Assembly (NCBI GenBank): GCA_003210655.1
Contig: QCUQ01000001.1
Location: 1-64,000 of the forward strand
Reading direction: 5' to 3'
From: Prochlorococcus sp. AG-679-M10
Lineage (GTDB): Bacteria > Cyanobacteriota > Cyanobacteriia > PCC-6307 > Cyanobiaceae
Length of the DNA: 64,000 bases
The position numbers and the translations under genes were made by a program. Within the stretch, counting starts at the first letter, position 1, and the number at the start of each line of letters is the position of its first letter. Positions 58,652 through 64,000 of this stretch are shown here, piece after piece. The notes below the pieces were generated by a model. It saw only the letters and a list, made by a program, of their open reading frames with translations, did no database searches and was not told the DNA's origin.

Positions 58652-60177
58652 TTTTTTTCATTCCCTTTAAAAACGTTTTGCATATTTTGGTCAGAAGTGA
58701 CTCTATGAGGTGCACCGCTAAATATTTGTTCAAAATTAGAAAAAGAATCTTTTATTTCAGGTCCTTGGCCAGTAATCATATATTCTCTTATCCTTTTATC
58801 ATGCCATGAGCCTCTCATTTTAAAAACATTTATAGCTCTAGCCATCTCACCCTTAATTTCGACATATTGTAATAATAATATTGTATCTGTGATAGTTGAA
58901 ATATGAGAGTCTGTTATAGAGTGACTTCCCATAAATTCTTCAGCAGTATTTGTAAAGAAACCTGCTATCTCTTCTTGTTTTGAATAACCAGTAACTCCAA
59001 TTACAAATTGTCTAAAAGCATTCAAACTTACACCTCTAGCCAATGCAGAAAGAGAGTCAATTGCCAATCTCTTAGGTTTAAATTCATTTATTTGCGTTTT
59101 TATAATCTGTAAGTGATCCTCTAAACCAGTTGATTCAGGATATGCACAAATAATTTTTAATAATCCGTCATTTTCCATCTTTTCAAAATCTATTCCCCAA
59201 CTCGTAGCATTTCTATTTAGTTGAGCCCTAGATTCTTCATAGGCAAAAAGTATTGCTCTTTCATTATTGTTATAAGCATCTTCAATAAACTTTGATACCA
59301 GCATAGTTTTACCTGTACCAGTTGCACCAGTTGCAAGAATTATTGAATCCTGAAAATAACCGCCTCCACACATTTCATCAAGATCTTTAACTCCTGAACT
59401 AATTCTTATATTAGAGGATCTTTGAGTTAATCTCATCGCTCCTAAGGCAAAAACAATTATGCCATCATCTCCCATTGTGAAAGGAAATTCTCCTTTCATA
59501 TGTACGGTGCCTCTCAACTTTAAAACTTCTAAAGTTCTTCTTCTTTTTTCTGCCTCAAGAACATTTCTAAGTAGTACGACATTATCAGATACAAATTCTT
59601 CAACGCCATAACGAGCTATTGGGCCATAATCGTCCACCCTTTCTGTCGTCATTACCGTAGTAACTCCTATTTCTTTTAATCTCGCAATAAGTCTAAAAAT
59701 CTCTCTTCTAACAACATAAATAGCATCATATTGCTGAAATACAGCGGTTATTGAGTCTATCGCTACTCTCTTAGCTTTATATTTTCTAATCGCATAACTA
59801 ATCCTTTCAATCAAACCTGAAAGATCAAAATTACCAGCAACATCTTGACCATCAGGATCAGGCGAAGCGTCTAAAATAAATAGTTTATTTTGATCAATTA
59901 ATTTCTGTAAATCCCAACCAAAACTAGCTGCATTTCTAATTATATCTAAAGGTGATTCTTCAAAGGTAATAAAAATTCCTGGCTCATCAAAATTACAAAT
60001 CCCATGATGTAAATATTGTAGAGAAAAAACTGTTTTGCCCGTTCCAGATGTACCACTGACAAGAGTACTTCTCGCGGCAGGTAAGCCTCCCCTACAAACA
60101 TCATCAAAGCCATCTATTCCAGTAGGAATTTTTTGGACTTGCATTTTAATTGATTTGCTAATTTTTTTATCTTTCAT
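58648..60177 (-). CDS. kaiC: Circadian clock protein KaiC
   Basis: KaiC is the two-domain RecA-like clock ATPase. CI has the P-loop SGTSGTGKT near residue 45 and CII has GATGTGKT near residue 290. The phosphorylation pair Ser-Thr is intact in ITDSHISTITDTI. The C-terminal tail (residues from about 490) is short and partly divergent from Synechococcus, which uses it to bind KaiA; no kaiA gene lies at this locus. It converges on nblS with 4 shared bases. Start ATG 60177; M12 is also possible. Confidence 0.96.
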   Translation of the reverse strand: MKDKKISKSIKMQVQKIPTGIDGFDDVCRGGLPAARSTLVSGTSGTGKTVFSLQYLHHGICNFDEPGIFITFEESPLDIIRNAASFGWDLQKLIDQNKLFILDASPDPDGQDVAGNFDLSGLIERISYAIRKYKAKRVAIDSITAVFQQYDAIYVVRREIFRLIARLKEIGVTTVMTTERVDDYGPIARYGVEEFVSDNVVLLRNVLEAEKRRRTLEVLKLRGTVHMKGEFPFTMGDDGIIVFALGAMRLTQRSSNIRISSGVKDLDEMCGGGYFQDSIILATGATGTGKTMLVSKFIEDAYNNNERAILFAYEESRAQLNRNATSWGIDFEKMENDGLLKIICAYPESTGLEDHLQIIKTQINEFKPKRLAIDSLSALARGVSLNAFRQFVIGVTGYSKQEEIAGFFTNTAEEFMGSHSITDSHISTITDTILLLQYVEIKGEMARAINVFKMRGSWHDKRIREYMITGQGPEIKDSFSNFEQIFSGAPHRVTSDQNMQNVFKGNEKN

Positions 60178-60239
60178 GGGATTTGGTCGGGAAATTATTC
60201 TTTAACTTTTGGTATATTTTTTAATTATAAAAGTTTTTA

Positions 60240-60563
60240 TTAATTATTTGTACCTCCACTATATTCACTCTCAGTTAATTCATCAAAAAGTAAATCTAAT
60301 CCAATTAAAACCTTTTCTCTATCTGATAAATCACCAATTATTCTTCTAACAGGTGGAGGTAAAATCTTAGCAAGAGTTGGCGTTGCCAAAATCTTATCTT
60401 CTTCAGCAAGTTGCGGTTGTTTAAGAACATCTATTACTTTTAGAGCATAAACTCCTTTAAATTCATTTTCGAGAATTTCTTTAAGAGTATTTAAAGCTCT
60501 CATTGAATTAGGAGTATTTCCTGCTACGTAAAGTTTTAAAATATATGTTTTTCTTGCCGCCAT
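60240..60563 (-). CDS. kaiB: Circadian clock protein KaiB
   Basis: KaiB is the fold-switching partner of KaiC. The 107-residue sequence has [42 protein letters not shown] and [24 protein letters not shown], all conserved. The tail [11 protein letters not shown] is acidic and polar. kaiC follows 62 bp downstream. The next gene, rplU, is divergent; in many cyanobacteria kaiA sits here and is absent. Confidence 0.97.
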   Translation of the reverse strand: MAARKTYILKLYVAGNTPNSMRALNTLKEILENEFKGVYALKVIDVLKQPQLAEEDKILATPTLAKILPPPVRRIIGDLSDREKVLIGLDLLFDELTESEYSGGTNN

Positions 60564-60661
60564 TTGTTAACACCTCAAATTTAATAAAAGATTTTAATAA
60601 TAAACCTTGACTAATTACACTATAAAATAAGAAAATAAACAAACATTCACGACTGCTGAAC

Positions 60662-60691
60662 AGGCTTAATCAAATCTATATATTTGAGCCT
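60662..60691 (+). promoter_or_regulatory. Leader hairpin before rplU
   Basis: AGGC (60662-60665) pairs with GCCT (60688-60691), and TCAAA (60670-60674) with TTTGA (60683-60687), with a left-side bulge of four bases. The hairpin ends 17 bases before the rplU start codon. Ribosomal proteins often control their own mRNA through such leaders, but this one is not assigned to a known family. Role is inference. Confidence 0.35.
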
Positions 60692-60708
60692 ATTGGCGTC
60701 CTTATTAT

Positions 60709-61149
60709 ATGACTTCTTCAAAAAAACCTTCTGACAGTTCTGCAAAAAATGATAATTTGTATGCAATAGCTGAGACATCAGGCCAACAATTCTGGTTTGA
60801 AGTTGATAAATATTATGATATTGATAGGTTAAATGCAAAAGAAAAAGACAAAATCATAATTGATAAAATTCTTTTAATAAAAGATAAAGATAATATTTCA
60901 ATAGGTAATCCTTATATAAAAAATGCAAAGATTGAACTAGAGGTGGTCTCACATAAAAGAGATAAGAAAATAATAGTATATAAAATGCGTCCTAAAAAGA
61001 AGACACGTAGAAAAATGGGTCACAGACAAGAACTCACAAGAGTTATGGTAAAATCAATATCAAATGCAAATGGTACTCCAAGAACATCTTCAAAAACTGA
61101 AGTTAAAAAAAAGAGCACTAGCCAAAAGACCTCAAATCCCAAAAACTAA
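60709..61149 (+). CDS. rplU: 50S ribosomal protein L21
   Basis: L21 binds 23S rRNA in the large subunit. The core has YAIAETSGQQFWFEVDKYYDI, IGNPYIKNAKIELEVVSHKR and YKMRPKKKTRRKMGHRQELTRVMV. A short N-terminal extension (MTSSKKPSDSSAKNDN) and a Lys-rich C-terminal tail add to the usual 100 residues. rpmA follows 9 bp downstream, the standard pairing of L21 and L27. Confidence 0.96.
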   Translation: MTSSKKPSDSSAKNDNLYAIAETSGQQFWFEVDKYYDIDRLNAKEKDKIIIDKILLIKDKDNISIGNPYIKNAKIELEVVSHKRDKKIIVYKMRPKKKTRRKMGHRQELTRVMVKSISNANGTPRTSSKTEVKKKSTSQKTSNPKN

Positions 61150-61158
61150 TTTTTACTA

Positions 61159-61419
61159 ATGGCACATAAAAAAGGTACCGGATCAACTAGAAATGGAAGA
61201 GATTCAAATTCTAAAAGACTCGGAGTTAAAGCTTATGGAGGAGAAAAAGTATCTGCAGGATCTATCATAATCCGTCAAAGAGGTACTTCTTTTTTACCAG
61301 GGAATAACGTTGGCAAAGGAAAGGATGATACACTTTTCGCCCTTAAAGAAGGTACTGTAAGCTTTGACAGTATCAAAAGGAATTTAAGAAACAGAAAAAG
61401 AGTAAATATAGTTCTTTAA
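61159..61419 (+). CDS. rpmA: 50S ribosomal protein L27
   Basis: L27 reaches toward the peptidyl-transferase centre. The N-terminus [24 protein letters not shown] is the uncleaved form that starts directly at the reactive tail, followed by [25 protein letters not shown]. Length 86 aa is normal. Stop shares TTAA with the convergent methyltransferase gene. Confidence 0.97.
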   Translation: MAHKKGTGSTRNGRDSNSKRLGVKAYGGEKVSAGSIIIRQRGTSFLPGNNVGKGKDDTLFALKEGTVSFDSIKRNLRNRKRVNIVL

Positions 61420-62153
61420 ATTTTTTTATAAGATCTTGTCGTAATAAGAATAGGATGAAAAACTTCTACAAATTTTGATTGTAGAGTCTTAAAAAATTGT
61501 TCAATAATTTGCTCATCATCAACGTGAAAGGGATATTCATTATTTTCTCCTTTATAAAAGTACCAATTAAATAAGCCAATTGAGTTGGGATCCATAATTT
61601 TATGAAAGGTATCAATCTGAAAAGCTGGATCAGCTAAATGTTCTAATACATCAAGACATACGATCGTATCAAATCTAGATATTTTTGATTCCTGAATTGT
61701 TTTACAAAAAGTGAGTTTATTACTCACTCCAAGTTTCTGTGCCCTATATTTAACAAAATCTCGATTTGTTTGATTAATATCAACGAAAAAAACATGTTCA
61801 ACCTTTGTAGACATAGCATTAGCTAAGGCATGAGTGCCAATCCCTCCACCGAAATCTAAGACCAAATTTTTCGAAAATCTCTGCTGAAGTTTTAACGTGT
61901 CCGCAATATAATCTTTACTTGAAATATGCCAAGCGGCCAAATCTGCTAAATGCTTATCTCCTACAATTTCTTTATAAAAGTCTTCAGCCTTACTTAAACT
62001 ACCCCCGGGATGAAGATTGGCTAAATCAACCTTTGCGTTTTCGAGGAACCCATCTAAATCACCCTCCTCGATAGACAAGAATTCCATTAAGTGTGATTTC
62101 AAATCAAAAGCATCATCTATAAATTCTTTTATTATAAAATCATCTTTTTTCAA
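61416..62153 (-). CDS. Class I SAM-dependent methyltransferase, substrate unknown
   Basis: The Rossmann core starts near residue 95 with [14 protein letters not shown] (motif I) and FFVDINQTN (motif II), then [12 protein letters not shown] (motif IV region). The first 90 residues are helical and unassigned ([19 protein letters not shown]). The EHL and DFGGGIG motifs resemble UbiE/UbiG-like enzymes, but I cannot name the substrate. It shares its stop bases with rpmA and is divergent from truB. Confidence 0.82.
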   Translation of the reverse strand: MKKDDFIIKEFIDDAFDLKSHLMEFLSIEEGDLDGFLENAKVDLANLHPGGSLSKAEDFYKEIVGDKHLADLAAWHISSKDYIADTLKLQQRFSKNLVLDFGGGIGTHALANAMSTKVEHVFFVDINQTNRDFVKYRAQKLGVSNKLTFCKTIQESKISRFDTIVCLDVLEHLADPAFQIDTFHKIMDPNSIGLFNWYFYKGENNEYPFHVDDEQIIEQFFKTLQSKFVEVFHPILITTRSYKKI

Positions 62154-62229
62154 TTTCTTACTTTAATATGACCTTATTTAAAATAATAAAATAGTAAGAA
62201 ATAGTTCTCATAGGAATCTTAATATTAAA

Positions 62230-63147
62230 ATGGAAATTAAAAATGGATTTATAGCAATAAATAAAGAGAAAGGACTTACCTCTCATGATTGCGTTAAACA
62301 AATAAGGCAATTATTAGGTACCAAAAAAGTTGGTCACACAGGTACTTTAGATCCCGAGGTAACAGGCACTTTACCAATAGCCATAGGTAGCGCAACAAGA
62401 TTTATTCAATATTTACCTCAAGGCAAAACCTATATTGGCCAAATCAAATTAGGCATAAGAACAAAAACTGATGATATGCAAGGCGAAATTCTAAATAAAA
62501 AAATATGGCCTATTTTGAGTAATAAACAATTAGATAATTATTTAAATAAATTTAGAGGAATTATTCAACAAGTACCTCCAAAAGTATCAAGCGTACATGT
62601 TAATGGAGAAAGAGCATACAAAAAATCTTTAAAGAATGAGGAGTTTGAATTACACCCAAGACAAGTAGAAATAGAAGAATTAATTCTAAAAAAATGGGAT
62701 CAAGCGAATGGAATATTAGAAATAAAAGTTTCATGTTCCTCAGGAACTTATATAAGATCTATAGCTAGAGATTTAGGGCAAGTCTTAGATTCAGAAGGTT
62801 GTCTTTTGAATCTAAAAAGGATTTCAGCTTGTGGATTCCATGAGAATAATTCTATAAAAATATCTGATCTAAGTGATCTTAATGACAAAAATGTGCCTTT
62901 TATTATTCCCACAATTTCTGCTCTTGATCATATTTCAACACTAGTTTTAACTAATCAAGAAGAAATTAACTTTTGGCAAACAGGAAGAATAATTAAATTT
63001 GATTATAATAATTTTCTTAAAAGCTGCTCTTTTGATTACAAAAAACCAATAAAAATAATTGACCGTAACAAAATCCTGTTAGGAATGGGTTTTATTAATG
63101 AAGAAAAAACTAAATTACATCCCAAATTAGTTCTTAATGCAAAATAA
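62230..63147 (+). CDS. truB: tRNA pseudouridine-55 synthase TruB
   Basis: TruB makes pseudouridine-55 in the T loop of tRNAs. The catalytic Asp lies in [19 protein letters not shown] near residue 43. [16 protein letters not shown] at the start and [14 protein letters not shown] near residue 178 are also family features. The C-terminal PUA-like part is divergent. At 305 aa it is normal. It converges on the SpoIID gene with 4 bp between the stop codons. Confidence 0.95.
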   Translation: MEIKNGFIAINKEKGLTSHDCVKQIRQLLGTKKVGHTGTLDPEVTGTLPIAIGSATRFIQYLPQGKTYIGQIKLGIRTKTDDMQGEILNKKIWPILSNKQLDNYLNKFRGIIQQVPPKVSSVHVNGERAYKKSLKNEEFELHPRQVEIEELILKKWDQANGILEIKVSCSSGTYIRSIARDLGQVLDSEGCLLNLKRISACGFHENNSIKISDLSDLNDKNVPFIIPTISALDHISTLVLTNQEEINFWQTGRIIKFDYNNFLKSCSFDYKKPIKIIDRNKILLGMGFINEEKTKLHPKLVLNAK

Positions 63148-63151
63148 TTTT

Positions 63152-64000
63152 TTATAAGTAATTTTTGCTAAATGGTTTAATTCTTACACCTCTATAAAAA
63201 TGTTTTAATATTCTTTCTGCTTTTTGACCTTTGGAAGCCATATATTTTGCACCCCATTGACTCATCCCTACACCATGACCAGATCCTTGACCTAAAACTA
63301 TTAATTTTTTTTCGATAGGAATATTGGAATTATCATTATAGGAAATATATTTTTTATCTTCAACAAATTCAAACCTCATAAAAGTACTTTTCAGATTCAA
63401 TCTTTTTCTAATATCAACTCCTGATATTTGATCAGAACCATATTTTCCAAAAATTTTCATATTTTTTACTCTCCCAGTATTAGTTATATTCAAAATCTCA
63501 ATTTTTTTTATTCCTCCAATCTTAGGGAATAATTTTTGTAGTTCCTCACTTGAGAATTTTTTCTGCCATCTGAGTTTTGGATTATTTTTATCAAAATCTT
63601 TAACACTAGATAAATAAGGATATTTATTCTTCCAGACATCTTGACTATTTTCTGTCATCCCTCCTGAACTACTATGAAATAAGGCACTAATCAGTTTATT
63701 TTTATATGTCAAAACTAATGATCTTGTACTTCTTACTGCCCTTGAAGTTTTATAGGTTTTTGATTCCAAACCATTATAAACTTGATTTTTCTGAGTGGAA
63801 TCAATATCATAAAACTGATTTTCTGTCTGTTTTAAAGCATAAGTCCTCGAAGCTATAGCCTGAGCTTTTAATGCCTCCAAAGGCCATTTAGCTGGCATTT
63901 CTGAGCCAACGACACTACTCAGATACTTTTCAATCCCAAGGACATTAACGACTAATATCCCAGAATCAAGAACAAATAGATTTAATATCCCTGGATATCT
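63152..64000 (-). CDS. SpoIID/LytB-domain protein (5' end off window)
   Basis: SpoIID-type enzymes are lytic transglycosylases that trim peptidoglycan; cyanobacterial copies are poorly studied. The frame runs off the right edge, so ORF-track Met 63898 is internal: upstream, VNVLGIEKYLSSVVGSEMPAKWPLEALKAQA is continuous across it. Further motifs are ASRTYALKQ, FHSSSGGMTE and the terminal GQGSGHGVGMSQWGAKYMA. The start and any signal peptide lie outside the window. Confidence 0.88.
   Translation of the reverse strand, partial: RYPGILNLFVLDSGILVVNVLGIEKYLSSVVGSEMPAKWPLEALKAQAIASRTYALKQTENQFYDIDSTQKNQVYNGLESKTYKTSRAVRSTRSLVLTYKNKLISALFHSSSGGMTENSQDVWKNKYPYLSSVKDFDKNNPKLRWQKKFSSEELQKLFPKIGGIKKIEILNITNTGRVKNMKIFGKYGSDQISGVDIRKRLNLKSTFMRFEFVEDKKYISYNDNSNIPIEKKLIVLGQGSGHGVGMSQWGAKYMASKGQKAERILKHFYRGVRIKPFSKNYL

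Overview
The window is AT-rich, tightly packed core chromosome of a marine picocyanobacterium. It most resembles high-light Prochlorococcus. The reasons are the very low GC, the nickel superoxide dismutase set (sodN, sodX, sodT), a short high-light-inducible protein, KaiB and KaiC with no KaiA between kaiB and rplU, a Ftn2/ARC6 division protein, an NblS-type kinase and several cyanobacteria-only DUF families (DUF1825, DUF3086, DUF3119). Strain and ecotype are inference. I see no mobile element, CRISPR array, rRNA operon or foreign-looking island.

Layout. 1-5.7 kb: ffh (its 3' end lies off the left edge inside a perfect 18-bp repeat), ftn2, pdhA and a group 2 sigma factor. 5.7-15.6 kb: nnr, mnmA, lnt, a secreted FKBP isomerase, the nickel SOD cluster, trpC, lpdA and a SpoU-type RNA methyltransferase. 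15.8-25.6 kb: murA, two overlapping tiny membrane ORFs, tRNA-Leu(CAA), argD, folC, an FAD-linked dehydrogenase, an amidohydrolase, tRNA-His(GTG), miaB and ddl. 25.6-32.7 kb: a small membrane gene, ftsQ, ftsZ, the SRP RNA gene (opposite strand), panB, hemW, a PIN-TRAM protein and the clpR-clpP pair. 32.8-39.4 kb: ilvC, cbiB, hli, four small uncharacterised genes, hupB with a clear terminator, a 617-bp gap holding a structured element, glgX and tRNA-Gly(TCC). 39.5-46.7 kb: a GPH sugar transporter, an MlaE-type permease, DUF3119, DUF3086, a frameshifted plsY, pyrF, tyrS, DUF1825 and a GIY-YIG-like gene. 46.8-54.3 kb: pepA, msrA and the outer-membrane block bamA-lpxC-fabZ-lpxA-lpxB. 54.4-64 kb: purC/purD, nblS, kaiC, kaiB, rplU-rpmA, a methyltransferase, truB and a SpoIID-like protein cut by the right edge.

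Themes. Envelope building dominates: murA, ddl, ftsQ, ftsZ, ftn2, lnt, the lipid A genes with bamA, mlaE, plsY and SpoIID. Both parts of the signal recognition particle (ffh and the 4.5S-type RNA) are present, and E1-alpha and E3 of pyruvate dehydrogenase lie about 9 kb apart. Intergenic space is minimal; several convergent pairs share the bases of their two stop codons.

Points for a second look: an extra T in a T8 run that breaks plsY; sodX and the SpoU gene, which have no ATG, GTG or TTG start upstream of their conserved N-termini; a cluster of competing inverted repeats in the sigma-factor leader; the perfect Gly-Met repeat in Ffh; the coupled tiny ORFs at 17.2-17.4 kb; and a nested hairpin at 37.1 kb. 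I did not find a clearly new multi-gene system. The nearest candidates are the DUF3119/DUF3086 genes between mlaE and plsY.
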